Of a DNA stretch of 48,994 nucleotides, positions 39,187-48,725 are shown piece after piece. Made by a program: the position numbers and the translations under genes. The notes beneath the pieces were generated by a model. That model saw only the letters and a program-made list of their open reading frames with translations, had not been told where the DNA came from and searched no databases. Each line of letters starts with the position of its first letter. Position 1 is the stretch's first letter. This DNA is from Spirochaetota bacterium. GTDB taxonomy: Bacteria > Spirochaetota > UBA4802 > UBA5550. The DNA lies in NCBI GenBank assembly GCA_016929135.1, contig JAFGJK010000109.1, forward strand, positions 1-48,994. Reading direction: 5' to 3'.

Positions 39187-40113
39187 ATGAGGGAGATCAT
39201 AGGCTATTTCCGCGCCTACTGGAGAGACGAGCGTCATCCTCTCTACCTGTTGTGCGCCACACTCTTTATCGCATTCTCCCTTTTCGTGAATTACGGTTGG
39301 CATTTCGAGGGCCGCGCCATATCGTCGATTGAGAGCTGTTACGGGCTGTTCCTCTTCTACATGGCGTTTTTTTCGTTCCCCTATGCTGTCTCTATGGCAC
39401 TTCATGCGGCTTTTCACCGGGAAAGGGGACACCTCAGGGATCCCGGCTTCTATCTTCTGAGCCTGATAATCGTGGCGGGACTCGCCTTCGAGGCCTCCAC
39501 CGATATCGGTCCCTCGGTGGCCGGGGGCATCGCGGGTCAACGTTATGCGCATCTTTTCGCCCTCTGCGTCAACAACCTCATGCAGGCCCTGCTCTGGTTC
39601 ATCCCCGCCTTCTGTTACTGGTACGTCAGGGACAGGGGGAGGATGGCGATGTACGGCTTCATGAAGAAGGGATTTCCCCTCTATCCCTATGCATTAATGC
39701 TCCTGGCCCTGGCCCCCCTCGTCGTGTTCTTCTCGGGCGGTGGCGATTTTCTGCGGGCCTATCCCCGATACGCCCTGTCCGGGATCCCGGCCGACGCCGG
39801 AAACGCCGGCTGGCTGTTCCTCTTCGAGACCTGCTACGGACTCGCCTACGTGAGCGTGGAGCTGTACTTCAGGGGCTTCATGGTGATGGCCCTGCGGCGC
39901 TACCTCGGTCACGGCGCCATCGTACCCATGGCGGTGGTGTACTGCTACATCCACTTCCAGAAGCCCTTCATGGAGGCGCTCTCCTCGTTTTTCGGCGGGA
40001 TGATCCTCGGCGTCATCTCCTGCTACGGGGGGTCGATCTACGGCGGTATCATCGTCCATCTGGGGACGGCCTGGATGATGGAGGCGGCCGCGCTTTGGAG
40101 ACTGCAGCAGTGA
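39187..40113 (+). CDS. CPBP-family intramembrane metalloprotease-like protein
   Basis: 308 residues with about eight membrane helices. The C-terminal half carries the CPBP/ABI motifs: VELYFRGFMV (ExxxR), VVYCYIHFQKP (His) and GGIIVHLGTAWMME (His in the last helix). In many members the first motif is EExxxR; here the first Glu is Val (SVELYFR), which may lower or change activity. Divergent from the giant kinase gene. The RBS is weak. CPBP proteins cleave prenylated or membrane-bound substrates, or protect from bacteriocins in other phyla; no substrate is suggested here. Confidence 0.8.
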   Translation: MREIIGYFRAYWRDERHPLYLLCATLFIAFSLFVNYGWHFEGRAISSIESCYGLFLFYMAFFSFPYAVSMALHAAFHRERGHLRDPGFYLLSLIIVAGLAFEASTDIGPSVAGGIAGQRYAHLFALCVNNLMQALLWFIPAFCYWYVRDRGRMAMYGFMKKGFPLYPYALMLLALAPLVVFFSGGGDFLRAYPRYALSGIPADAGNAGWLFLFETCYGLAYVSVELYFRGFMVMALRRYLGHGAIVPMAVVYCYIHFQKPFMEALSSFFGGMILGVISCYGGSIYGGIIVHLGTAWMMEAAALWRLQQ

Positions 40114-40272
40114 CAGGGGAATTGAGCGTTACGAACCCTGCTGGCATTGTATGCTCCGCAGAAGCGGACGGTCATGGGATATTGATATGGAGATTGTCGT
40201 GCTAAAACGAATCCAAGCGCTCGGACCCGCCGATTCCGGTCCCTGCCTGAATCCCGTGGAAAAGGATGGGTC

Positions 40273-40818
40273 ATGTTCGATGCCGGATCCCCGGGGCTCC
40301 TCACAGTCACGGGTTTCATGTTTCTGTCGATGGTGGGCCTCTGCGGCCTATTCCTGATGCCGTACCTGGGGCTGAGGGATCGGAGTATTCGGTCTCTCTC
40401 GATCATCCTGAAGGTTCTCTTCGCGCTCTTCAATGCCTACATGCTGGCGTATACCGTTCCCGCCATCTCGAGATTTGCATGGACGGAGAGGTATTGCCTC
40501 CTGCTGAGACACCGCTGTCTCGTTGAGCGGCGGGGATGCAGGATTACGGTGATACCGCGGGAAAACCTTGTCTCCGGAGGAATCGGCAAGAGGCCGTCAT
40601 CACCCCACTTCCCCACGGTTCGCTACAGGGATGCAACAGGGAAGGAGTGGCGCCATGAGCTCTTCGCCCACCTGGCGAAGAGGTCCGGCGATGAAGAAAA
40701 GCTGGTCCGGGCCATCAACGGCTTCTACGGCCTGTCGCTTCCACCGGAGGACTTCACCACGTGGTTTCATCTGGGAGAGATGACTCCCCGGGAGCAGAGT
40801 GAGTGCCTGGTGCCCTGA
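40273..40818 (+). CDS. Membrane protein with soluble C-terminal domain, unknown
   Basis: 181 residues, AAAAGGATGGGTC upstream of ATG 40273. Two hydrophobic segments (about 10-31, LTVTGFMFLSMVGLCGLFLM; and 43-65, ILKVLFALFNAYMLAYTVPA) precede a basic soluble domain (about 75-181). It ends FTTWFHLGEMTPREQSECLVP. A cysteine-rich stretch (RYCLLLRHRCLVERRGCRI) lies at the membrane edge. No family recognised. Its stop codon is inside a strong hairpin, so its mRNA may end there. Confidence 0.65.
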   Translation: MFDAGSPGLLTVTGFMFLSMVGLCGLFLMPYLGLRDRSIRSLSIILKVLFALFNAYMLAYTVPAISRFAWTERYCLLLRHRCLVERRGCRITVIPRENLVSGGIGKRPSSPHFPTVRYRDATGKEWRHELFAHLAKRSGDEEKLVRAINGFYGLSLPPEDFTTWFHLGEMTPREQSECLVP

Positions 40819-40838
40819 CCCCTCGGTGTCAGGGCACC
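40809..40838 (+). terminator. Hairpin over the stop codon of the membrane protein gene
   Basis: Perfect 11-bp stem GGTGCCCTGAC / GTCAGGGCACC, 8-nt loop, containing the TGA stop. No T-run, so it could be an mRNA 3' end or pausing signal. The next bases form further GC pairs (to about 40865). Confidence 0.5.
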
Positions 40839-40878
40839 GGCGGATGCCCCGGTGTGTGCCGGCGGCTGAAAATTACCA

Positions 40879-40909
40879 TTGACAAGTGCCGTTATCTGTT
40901 ATCTATAAT
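40879..40909 (+). promoter_or_regulatory. Promoter of the 7TM/HD-GYP gene, unusual 19-bp spacer
   Basis: TTGACA (40879-40884) and TATAAT (40904-40909) are both perfect consensus, but 19 bp apart rather than 17. Such spacing is typical of promoters that need an activator twisting the DNA, as MerR does. The hexamers support a start downstream of 40909, not the far-upstream ATG. Confidence 0.6.
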
Positions 40910-40954
40910 GGTGTCAAGTGTGCGCATCCGTCACAGCGGGGATGGTCCGTGTCG

Positions 40955-43447
40955 ATGATACATGTCCGATCACATTTCATGGTTCTCGCACTCCTCGGCT
41001 TCCTTTGTCTCGCCGGGCCCCCGGCGGCCGCACGGGAACTCCCGGTGGTATGGCGGGGACTCATCGATCTGAGCGATCACGATTTTGACCGGGACGGTCC
41101 CGTCCCGTTGAACGGTGACTGGGAGTTCCACTGGCATCGGCTGCTTGCCCCCGGTGATTTCAGGGAACGGGGCGGGCTTTCGGAGGGGGCCTTTGCGGAG
41201 GTGCCCGGTCTATGGAACGGAATGCGACAGGAGGGGAGGGCGTTGGAGGGATTCGGACATGCCACGTATCGAACCATTGTCAGGCGGGGGGGGGGGACGG
41301 GTATCATGGCCCTCCGGATACCGAAGGTGTACACCGCCTACAGGCTGTGGGTGAACGGCGCACTGGTGTCATCCAACGGCACTGTGGGAACAGGGAGGGA
41401 TTCCTCGACGCCGGAATTCCGGCCCTCAGTCGCCCCTTTCGTCCCCGGAGCCGGAGACCTGGAGATCGTCCTGCAGGTGTCCAATTACCACCACAGGGAG
41501 GGGGGGATCTGGGGACCCCTGTGGCTCGGCAGCGAGCGTTCCCTCTCCTCATGGCAGCGACTCATGGCGATGTTCGAGATGTTCGCCTGCGGCGGGCTGG
41601 TGATCATCGGAATGTTCCACCTCAGCCATTTCATGTTCCGGAAGCGGGACAGGGCGAACCTCTTTTTCGGGATTCTCTGCCTGCTCCTGGCCCTGAGGAT
41701 CCCCTTCGAGGGGGAGCGTCTTGCCATCGTCTTCCTCCCCTGGATCTCCTGGGAGCTGAACGAGAAGGTTACGTTTCTGACGCTGTACCTCTCGGCGGCC
41801 TTCGGTGCACTCTATTTCCAAAGGCTGCTTCCCGGATCCTTCTCCGTTTGGGTCATGCGGGCAACCGTGGCGGCAGGGGTCCTGTGCTCGCTGATCGTGA
41901 TGGCCACGCCCTCGCGGATATACTGGTTCACCCTCTATCCCGTGGAGGCAGCAGTGCTTATCCTGATCCTCTACATACTGTTTCTCGTAATGAGGGCCGC
42001 GGCCAGGGGGATGGATGGCGCCGCCTACATGGTTGTCGGGTTAGCAATCTTTGTCGTCACCGCGATCATCGATCTCCTCTACCACACCAGGCTGGCACGG
42101 GTGGGATTGGGGAACACCGTCGGATTCGGGCTGCTGGTCTTCTCCGTTTCCCAGTCGATCACCATGTCGAAGCGCTATTCCCTGGCCTTCACCGGCGTGG
42201 AGGTCCTCTCCGCCGAAAAGGCGAGGCTCTTCAACGGCCTCCTGCACATACTCTCGTCGATGATACGGGAGAGCTCCTCGAGGCTCTATGAAAAAACGGA
42301 AAGCGTCATGAGGATCGCCGTGGCGCTGGCGCAGAGAATGCGGATCCCCCCGGACGAGGTGGAGGACATACGGCTCGCCGCCCTTCTGCACGACCTGGGC
42401 CTGGTGGGGATGAAGAACTGGATGATGCAGGACTGGCGGAAGCTCTCCGACGAGGAGCGGCGGATGCTGGAGAACCATCCCCTGAAGAGCATCGATATCA
42501 TCAGGGACCTGAAGGAGCTGGAGGGGGTGAGGACCATCATCTCGCAGCACCATGAGCGCTTCAACGGCAGCGGATATCCCCTGGGGCTGAAGGGGGGGAG
42601 GATCGTCAGCGGCGCCAGGATCCTTGCCGTCGCCGACGACTTTGTGGACGTGCTCTCGCGGCGGGCATTCCAGAAGATGGAGCGGAAGGAGCTCGTCATC
42701 GGGTATCTCACCGAGAACAGGGGGGTCCTCTACGACCCGATCGTGGTGGACAACCTGATCCCCATGATCGAGGAGAAGCGGCTGATATACACGGTGAACG
42801 ACAACGATATCGCGGTGTACCTGACGGACCAGTACTCAGAATGGGTGATCCCCAGCAACCTTCATTTCGAGGGGCTCATCGTGGACAAGGTGATGGAGGC
42901 GATGCTGGCCAGGATCAACCTCTCCCCGCAGGTCTCCTTCCAGATCGAGTTCAGCCTGGGGGAGGTTTTCCGAAACGCCGTGGTGCACGGCAACAAGTAC
43001 GACGAGGGGAAGAGCGTCGTGGTGCGGCTCCGCTTCATTCAGGAGGGGGAGGGACTCCGCGCCGTCATCACCGTGACGGACGAGGGGGAGGGGATCAACC
43101 TGGACGAGTACAACCGTTTCGTCGACAGCAGGAAACGGATCATCGATCAGATAGTGGACCTCCGGGGCCTCCAGTCGTCAATGCCGGAGGGGCCGGAGAG
43201 GGAGGCCATGGCCAGGATAATCACGAACCTGGAGAATTTCCACCTGGAATACTTTTTCGATTTCAACAGATACCGGATGTTCGATGCCGGCGAGCTGAGC
43301 GGTGGCGTCGGGCTCATCCACGTGATGCAGACCTTCGACCAGGTGGATTTCAGGAATATCACGGATCAGTACAGGGTCCGCGGGATGGAGGTGACCCTGG
43401 AGAGATACTTCGAGGGCTCCATGGTGCGAACCCCTCAGAGTTCCTGA
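40955..43447 (+). CDS. 7TM receptor fused to HD-GYP and RsbW-like ATPase domains
   Basis: 830 residues from ATG 40955 (GTG 40949 is possible); promoter position excludes the longer frame. Signal-like N-terminus, then a periplasmic galactose-binding-like sensor (about 35-190, 7TMR-DISM type), seven helices (about 205-410), a short linker, HD-GYP (about 430-625) and a GHKL ATPase like anti-sigma RsbW (about 645-830). HD-GYP core: HDLGLVGM (H479, D480), ENHPLKSIDII, then HHERFNGSGYP (532-542), where the usual Asp is Asn. The ATPase shows LGEVFRNAVVHGNKY, TDEGEGIN and GGVGLIHVMQTFDQVDF. It could link c-di-GMP breakdown to a partner-switch. The 3' end overlaps the convergent HAD gene by 13 bp. Confidence 0.88.
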   Translation: MIHVRSHFMVLALLGFLCLAGPPAAARELPVVWRGLIDLSDHDFDRDGPVPLNGDWEFHWHRLLAPGDFRERGGLSEGAFAEVPGLWNGMRQEGRALEGFGHATYRTIVRRGGGTGIMALRIPKVYTAYRLWVNGALVSSNGTVGTGRDSSTPEFRPSVAPFVPGAGDLEIVLQVSNYHHREGGIWGPLWLGSERSLSSWQRLMAMFEMFACGGLVIIGMFHLSHFMFRKRDRANLFFGILCLLLALRIPFEGERLAIVFLPWISWELNEKVTFLTLYLSAAFGALYFQRLLPGSFSVWVMRATVAAGVLCSLIVMATPSRIYWFTLYPVEAAVLILILYILFLVMRAAARGMDGAAYMVVGLAIFVVTAIIDLLYHTRLARVGLGNTVGFGLLVFSVSQSITMSKRYSLAFTGVEVLSAEKARLFNGLLHILSSMIRESSSRLYEKTESVMRIAVALAQRMRIPPDEVEDIRLAALLHDLGLVGMKNWMMQDWRKLSDEERRMLENHPLKSIDIIRDLKELEGVRTIISQHHERFNGSGYPLGLKGGRIVSGARILAVADDFVDVLSRRAFQKMERKELVIGYLTENRGVLYDPIVVDNLIPMIEEKRLIYTVNDNDIAVYLTDQYSEWVIPSNLHFEGLIVDKVMEAMLARINLSPQVSFQIEFSLGEVFRNAVVHGNKYDEGKSVVVRLRFIQEGEGLRAVITVTDEGEGINLDEYNRFVDSRKRIIDQIVDLRGLQSSMPEGPEREAMARIITNLENFHLEYFFDFNRYRMFDAGELSGGVGLIHVMQTFDQVDFRNITDQYRVRGMEVTLERYFEGSMVRTPQSS

Positions 43448-44217
43448 AGGAGCGGCGGTATCTCGCCGAGAAGGGCCACGGTGCGGTCCGGCATGATCGT
43501 ACCCTCAGCCGCCGTCCCCGCGGCGTTCACCCATATCCCCTTCATCCCCACCCCCGCCGCGCCGGCGATATCGGTTGCCAGGGTGTCCCCGATCATGACG
43601 GAGCGGTCCGCCGGGGCGCGCATCCCCTCCATGGCGGCGCGGAAGATCAGGGCGGCCGGTTTTGCCGCGCCCGCATCGCCGGAAATGGTGATGGAGTCGA
43701 AGTAGTCTTCCACGCCGCTCCCCCGGATCTTTGTCCACTGCAGATCCGGCGCGCCGTTGGTGATGAGGCCGAGCCGGTAGCGGCCCTGCAGGTCCCGCAG
43801 GAGTCCCTCGGCGCCCGGGAGGAGCTGGTGCATTCCCCTGCGCTCGCGGCAGAAGATGTCTGACAGCTCCAGCGCGGTCGCGGCATCCTCTATGCCGAAG
43901 GAGGCCAGCGCCCCCTGCCACGTGTCGCTCCGGTACCGGTGCTTCAGGTCCCTCAGCATCCTCAGGTCAGGACCGGGTCCGTCGAACTCGGCCCAGAGCC
44001 CCTCCCAGGAGCTGATGCCTATCCTGAGGCAGTAGTGGATGGTGGGGAGGAGGTACCACAGGGTCCTGGCGGTCTCGCGCACCCTTCTGGCAAAGGCCTC
44101 GGGCTCTATACCGAACCTGGCTTCGGCGATGGCCGCGGCCGCGGCGAAGGCGCGAGCCGCCGATTCCTTCTCCCGGAGGATAGTATCGTCCAGATCGATG
44201 AAGACGGCCTCGATCAT
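43435..44217 (-). CDS. HAD-superfamily hydrolase
   Basis: 260-residue phosphatase-like enzyme. Catalytic motifs: VFIDLDDTIL (nucleophile and acid Asp), GLITNGAPDLQ (motif II Thr), and MIGDTLATDIAGAAGVGMK (motif IV GDTxxxD). Motif III Lys is likely in GDAGAAKPAALIF. The helical cap (about 20-100) has YLLPTIHYCLRIGI. Start codon overlaps the stop of the lhr gene (ATGA), so it is translated from the lhr transcript. Its C-terminal codons overlap those of the convergent 7TM/HD-GYP gene. It is like YjjG/REG-2-type nucleotide or sugar-phosphate phosphatases; substrate unknown. Confidence 0.92.
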   Translation of the reverse strand: MIEAVFIDLDDTILREKESAARAFAAAAAIAEARFGIEPEAFARRVRETARTLWYLLPTIHYCLRIGISSWEGLWAEFDGPGPDLRMLRDLKHRYRSDTWQGALASFGIEDAATALELSDIFCRERRGMHQLLPGAEGLLRDLQGRYRLGLITNGAPDLQWTKIRGSGVEDYFDSITISGDAGAAKPAALIFRAAMEGMRAPADRSVMIGDTLATDIAGAAGVGMKGIWVNAAGTAAEGTIMPDRTVALLGEIPPLLQEL

Positions 44218-47200
44218 ATTCCGCCGAACCTTCGCTGGATCTCCAGACCGGCATAGGTCTTCCTGAAGCCGAAGGCCGCGAGGGCCGGGGCGTAGGGGGA
44301 CTGCGTTGCCGGCCCGCCGTTGACGGTCTCCACGAGTATGCGGTTGAAGGGGCTGAAGTCCCTTCCGGTGAGCGCGGTGAAGAGGGACATGCACTCATGA
44401 AGGGAGCCGTCCCCCGGCTCGAGAAGTATCGTCAGGTCCCGGCAGTCCCTGCGGCACACCATGACCGCCTCGCATCCCCGGAAGACGATCCAGTTCGACG
44501 GCAAACGCGAGGGGAGCGATTCGGGGAGGCCGCCGATGCCGGAGCCGCAGAGCGAAGCGGGATCACAGGCGTTCATCCAGTACACCGCGCCGGGCTCGAA
44601 TCCGGCGTGCAGGTGCCGCAGCCCCTCGGCGGAGAGAAACTGTATGCCCCGTGTCCCCTCGAAGAAGTGGCCGGCCACCAGCTCGCCGGAAAGCTCCATG
44701 AGCCTCATGCTCCTGAAGAGCTCGCTCCATTGGAGGGGGGGGGCCTCGCGCTCCAGCAGCTCCCTGAAGAGAATGCCGTAGCGCCGCATCAGGATTCGCA
44801 CGCGGTCCTTCCTGGCCTCCTCCATCTCGAACTCGTCGCCGGAGAGGCCGCCGTAATCAACGGTCCTCCAGTTCCCCGGGATCGGGCGCGTCGATCGCCA
44901 TCGGTCATAGCCCCGTCTCCCGGTGGCGGCGGCGCCCGTCTCAGGCGGCGCGAAGCGGCTCATGAGACCCTTCCTGACGACCGAAAAGGTATCGTTATGG
45001 GCGATGCCGCTCCAGGCCAGTTCCCACAGCTCGCGGGAGACTCGGTCCGAGGGGAGCCCGCTCTTTGACACCAGCTCCAGGAACGTGGTGCTCCTGTCCA
45101 GGAGGGGGAGGAGCGGTGATGCGGGATTGTCGCCGCCGGCGTCGTTATCGGGGCGAAAGAGGTCCATGTCGCCGCGCAGGGCGAGGGTGATTCGCTTGGC
45201 CCCGCAGCCGATCCACTGGAGTTCCGTCTCCTGGAAGAGGCTGTCGAGCTGCGATGCCTGATAGCGGGGAATACGCGCCGGGAGGAAGGCCTCCTCCCAG
45301 AGCCCGGCCCGCGCGGGATAGCCGAAGAGGCGCTCAAGGGCTTCCTCAATCCCCTGTGGGCCGCCGGCCCGGTTCAATCGGTGGAGCGAGGCGAGAAAGG
45401 GGTGGAGTTCCGGGGCCGGGCGCGCCGCCAATCTCGGCTGCCGCGACCGCCTGGCCATACGGAGCAGCGTTTCCAAATTGCGACGGTCACAGAGTTCAGG
45501 AGACGCCGCCTCCCGGGAGACCCTGTCGAAAACGACCTCCTCTGAGGCGGTAAGGGCGGAGGCGAGCTCCTCCATTCGATCGCCTGAGAGGCCGAAGATA
45601 TCGCGGATCCTCGATGGGGCGACCGGCCCATAGAAGCCGAGCCACTGCGCCGCCAGTGCCTCCAGCGGGGGGGGCGCGGTCTCGAGGCGGATGATGGCGA
45701 TATCCTCCCGACGTGCCGGGATTTCCCCCCATAGCGAAAGCACCTGGATCTCCTGGGAGCTCACCCCCAGGGTAAGGGAGAGCGCCGGCAGGGATTCCAG
45801 GGCGCAGGCGGCGGTGAGGGGAGCGCCGGGGAGGCGGATCATCGCGGCCCGGTCCGCGATGCCGGCAGTGATAGCGGCGTCATCACCGTAATCCCTGCGA
45901 ACCGCCTCCAGGAGCGTCAGCCATTCATCCCGTGGGACCAGGAGGCGGTCCCGTAGCAGACGCAGGAGTTCCTCCGGCGAGTCCGGCGCGTATCCGGGCA
46001 TGGTCCGATGGAGTCGCCCCTCGAGCCCGGCGATGGTTTCCTTCTCGATTGCCGGCCTGAGGGCGCCGTCCAGCGCAACCTCCCTGATGAGATTGTCAGA
46101 GAGGCGCGATGGCCCGGATACCGGGCGGTCGTCCTCGTACATGTACTTCTCCACCTGCCGGTAGACGATGCCCGAGGCGAAGGGTGAAGGGGCGCCGGTG
46201 GTGCGCTCCGTGACGAGGATCTCGCCGCTCTCCACCTCGCGGAGCACCTGCTCGGCATGTGCGAGATCGAACTCGTCCTGGAGGCAGGTGCGCCACGTCT
46301 CCAGAAGGATCGGGAAGTCCGGGAGGGGGGCAACCGCGTCCAGGAGCTTTTTCGATCTGAGCCTGTTGAGCCAGAAGGGATAGCGCCGGGAGATGCCGGT
46401 TTTGGGGAGGAGCAGGGCCCGCCCGGCGTTCTCCCTGAAGCGGGCGCCGAAATAGGCCGTCTCCTCCAGGGCCGATCTGAGAAGCGGCCGGAGGTCCTCC
46501 GGCTTAAGCAGATCCAGCAGCTCACGGAAGCGGAAGCCCTGGGGGAGCATCATGAGCATGGCGTCGTTGCCGGTAAACGTCTCGAGGCGATGGCCGTACC
46601 GCTGTTTCCATGCCGCGCCCAGTGCCATGGCCAGGGGCCGGTTCACCCTGCCGCCCCAGAGGCAGTGCAGGATCACCTGCGATTCTTCGCCACTCCCCGG
46701 GAGATCGCGATCCGCAGGAGCGGCGCAGTGCTCCACCAGGAGGTTATGCCGATGGGGGATGGAGCCGGTTGCCTGGAACTGCAGCGACAGCAGCCGGACG
46801 AGTTCGGCGGCCGCCGACTCCTCCATGAAGTAGCGCTCTTCCAGCATCCCGGGGAGGCTCGGTGAGCCCAGCAGGCCGGCAGTCTCCTCCAGGAAGAGGC
46901 CGATCCTCTCCGAGAGGTGGAAGCCCCGGTCCTGGGCCTCGTTCTTCCAAAAGGGGATGATCCCCGGCGACGCCGCGGTGGGGGCCACGATGACATCGCC
47001 GGCCGTGACGTCACGGATCCTCCAGCTGCCGCTCCCCAGCGCGAAGGTATCGCCGATGGATCGCTCGAAGACGAACTCCTCGTCCAGCTCGCCGATCCTG
47101 GCAAGGGATCCCTCGACCCGGAGGGCATAGTAGCCACGCTCCGGTATAGTTCCACCGGAGGAGTAGAGCAGGTAGCGGGCCCCCCTCCTGGCCGCCACGG

Positions 47201-48716
47201 TGCCGTCGATGAGGTCCAGCGTCACCAGCCCCTGCAGATCGCGGATCCTGGTGCCGCTGTATCGCCCTGCCAGCATCTCCAGGACCAGGTCGTAGTGCCT
47301 GCGGGGGAGGTCCCGGTAGGGGTGGGCGCATCGCACCAGGTCGTACAGCAGGTCGATGCCGCAGGGGCCGTCCAGGGTCATGGAGACGATGATCTGCGCC
47401 AGCAGGTCCAGGGGGTTCCGCACCGCGCGAACCGATTCGATCTCCCGCTCCGCCACGCCCTTGGCCAGCACCGCCGCGTCGGCGAAGTCGCGTCCGAAGA
47501 GGGGGACGATGAGGCCTCTGCTCGTTTCGCCGACGCCGTGGCCTGACCTGCCGATCCGCTGGAGCGCCCCGGATACGGAGAAGGGGGACTGCAGGAGGAT
47601 TACCGACTCCAGATCGCCCACGTCGATACCCAGCTCCAGCGAATTGGTGGCCACGATGCACTTCAGCTCGCCCCGCTTGAGCCGTCCCTCAACGGCGAAG
47701 CGCAACTCCCGGGAGAGCGAGCCGTGATGCGGCCAGGATATCCTCTCCCCCTCCTGCTCGTTGATGAGGTGAGAAACCTTCTCGGCGAGTCTCCTGCTGT
47801 TGACGAATATGAGGGTGGAGCGGTGCGAGGCGATCTCGCGCCTGCAGAGGTCGATGACCGCGGGCCACCAGGTCCCATCCTCGATCCTGTCGCGGGCGTC
47901 CTCCGGGAATGCCACCGAGACCGCATAGCGCTTCTCACCTCCGGCCTCCACGGTGCGGACCCCCCTGGCGCAGTAGCTCCCCCCCTCGTGCCGGTATCCG
48001 CCGACGAAGGCGGCCACCTCCTCCAGGGGCCTCACCGTGGCGGAGAGGGCGATGCGCTGGAACTCCCCGGCCAGGGGGACCAGGCGCTCCACCGCGGTGA
48101 TGCAGTGGGTGCCCCGTTTGTTTCCGGCCAGGGCGTGGATCTCGTCCAGGATCACCGTGGTGATGCCGCCGAGCATGTCCCGCCCCCTCTTGGTGGTGAG
48201 CAGGATGTTCAGGCTTTCCGGCGTGGTGATCAGTATCTCCGGCGGCCGCCGGAGCATCCGGGCACGCTCGTTCTGGGGGGTGTCGCCGCTCCTGGTGGAG
48301 ACGCCGACCTCGGGGACCGGCATGCCTTCTCCCCTGAAGAGGCCCCGTATCTCGGCCAGGGGGCGCAGCAGGTTCTCCCTGACGTCGTTGTTCAGCGCCT
48401 TCAGGGGGGAGACGTAGAGGACGCGGACGCCGCCGGGTACCCATACGCCGGTCACCAGCCGGTCCAGGGCCCAGAGGAAGGCGCAGAGGGTCTTGCCGCT
48501 CCCCGTGGGGGAGGAGACCAGGACGTGGTCTCCTCCGGCGATGAGGGGCCATGCCTCCGCCTGCGCCTGCGTGGGCTCCCCCTTTCGGTCCCGGAACCAG
48601 CGGCGGATCAGGGGATGGAAGAGTTCGAGGCTCTCTGCGCGCTCCTTCATGATGTACACCGATGGCTGGTTATCCCAGGGATGAGGGAGGGTGTCAAGCA
48701 CTACTCGGTCCTGCAT
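44214..48716 (-). CDS. lhr: Lhr-family ATP-dependent helicase, full length
   Basis: Long helicase of 1500 residues, the size of full-length Lhr. N-terminal RecA pair: SSPTGSGKTLCAF (Walker A), LDEIHAL (DEIH motif II), LSATVRPLEEV (motif III) and QRIGRSGH (motif VI). A large C-terminal extension carries the winged-helix, beta-barrel and Lhr-CTD modules. Lhr unwinds RNA:DNA and replication or repair intermediates with 3'-5' polarity. ATG 48716 is 9 bp after the lysA stop; ATG 48650 (MKERAESLELFHPLIRRWF) lies just before the conserved start and may be real. It forms an operon with lysA upstream and the HAD gene downstream. Confidence 0.95.
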   Translation of the reverse strand: MQDRVVLDTLPHPWDNQPSVYIMKERAESLELFHPLIRRWFRDRKGEPTQAQAEAWPLIAGGDHVLVSSPTGSGKTLCAFLWALDRLVTGVWVPGGVRVLYVSPLKALNNDVRENLLRPLAEIRGLFRGEGMPVPEVGVSTRSGDTPQNERARMLRRPPEILITTPESLNILLTTKRGRDMLGGITTVILDEIHALAGNKRGTHCITAVERLVPLAGEFQRIALSATVRPLEEVAAFVGGYRHEGGSYCARGVRTVEAGGEKRYAVSVAFPEDARDRIEDGTWWPAVIDLCRREIASHRSTLIFVNSRRLAEKVSHLINEQEGERISWPHHGSLSRELRFAVEGRLKRGELKCIVATNSLELGIDVGDLESVILLQSPFSVSGALQRIGRSGHGVGETSRGLIVPLFGRDFADAAVLAKGVAEREIESVRAVRNPLDLLAQIIVSMTLDGPCGIDLLYDLVRCAHPYRDLPRRHYDLVLEMLAGRYSGTRIRDLQGLVTLDLIDGTVAARRGARYLLYSSGGTIPERGYYALRVEGSLARIGELDEEFVFERSIGDTFALGSGSWRIRDVTAGDVIVAPTAASPGIIPFWKNEAQDRGFHLSERIGLFLEETAGLLGSPSLPGMLEERYFMEESAAAELVRLLSLQFQATGSIPHRHNLLVEHCAAPADRDLPGSGEESQVILHCLWGGRVNRPLAMALGAAWKQRYGHRLETFTGNDAMLMMLPQGFRFRELLDLLKPEDLRPLLRSALEETAYFGARFRENAGRALLLPKTGISRRYPFWLNRLRSKKLLDAVAPLPDFPILLETWRTCLQDEFDLAHAEQVLREVESGEILVTERTTGAPSPFASGIVYRQVEKYMYEDDRPVSGPSRLSDNLIREVALDGALRPAIEKETIAGLEGRLHRTMPGYAPDSPEELLRLLRDRLLVPRDEWLTLLEAVRRDYGDDAAITAGIADRAAMIRLPGAPLTAACALESLPALSLTLGVSSQEIQVLSLWGEIPARREDIAIIRLETAPPPLEALAAQWLGFYGPVAPSRIRDIFGLSGDRMEELASALTASEEVVFDRVSREAASPELCDRRNLETLLRMARRSRQPRLAARPAPELHPFLASLHRLNRAGGPQGIEEALERLFGYPARAGLWEEAFLPARIPRYQASQLDSLFQETELQWIGCGAKRITLALRGDMDLFRPDNDAGGDNPASPLLPLLDRSTTFLELVSKSGLPSDRVSRELWELAWSGIAHNDTFSVVRKGLMSRFAPPETGAAATGRRGYDRWRSTRPIPGNWRTVDYGGLSGDEFEMEEARKDRVRILMRRYGILFRELLEREAPPLQWSELFRSMRLMELSGELVAGHFFEGTRGIQFLSAEGLRHLHAGFEPGAVYWMNACDPASLCGSGIGGLPESLPSRLPSNWIVFRGCEAVMVCRRDCRDLTILLEPGDGSLHECMSLFTALTGRDFSPFNRILVETVNGGPATQSPYAPALAAFGFRKTYAGLEIQRRFGGI

Positions 48717-48725
48717 GGCCGGGGC

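Noticed and set aside
40886..40954. Upstream start for the 7TM/HD-GYP gene
   Set aside because: It would place the start inside the promoter hexamers (40879-40909); a signal-like sequence begins only at 40955.
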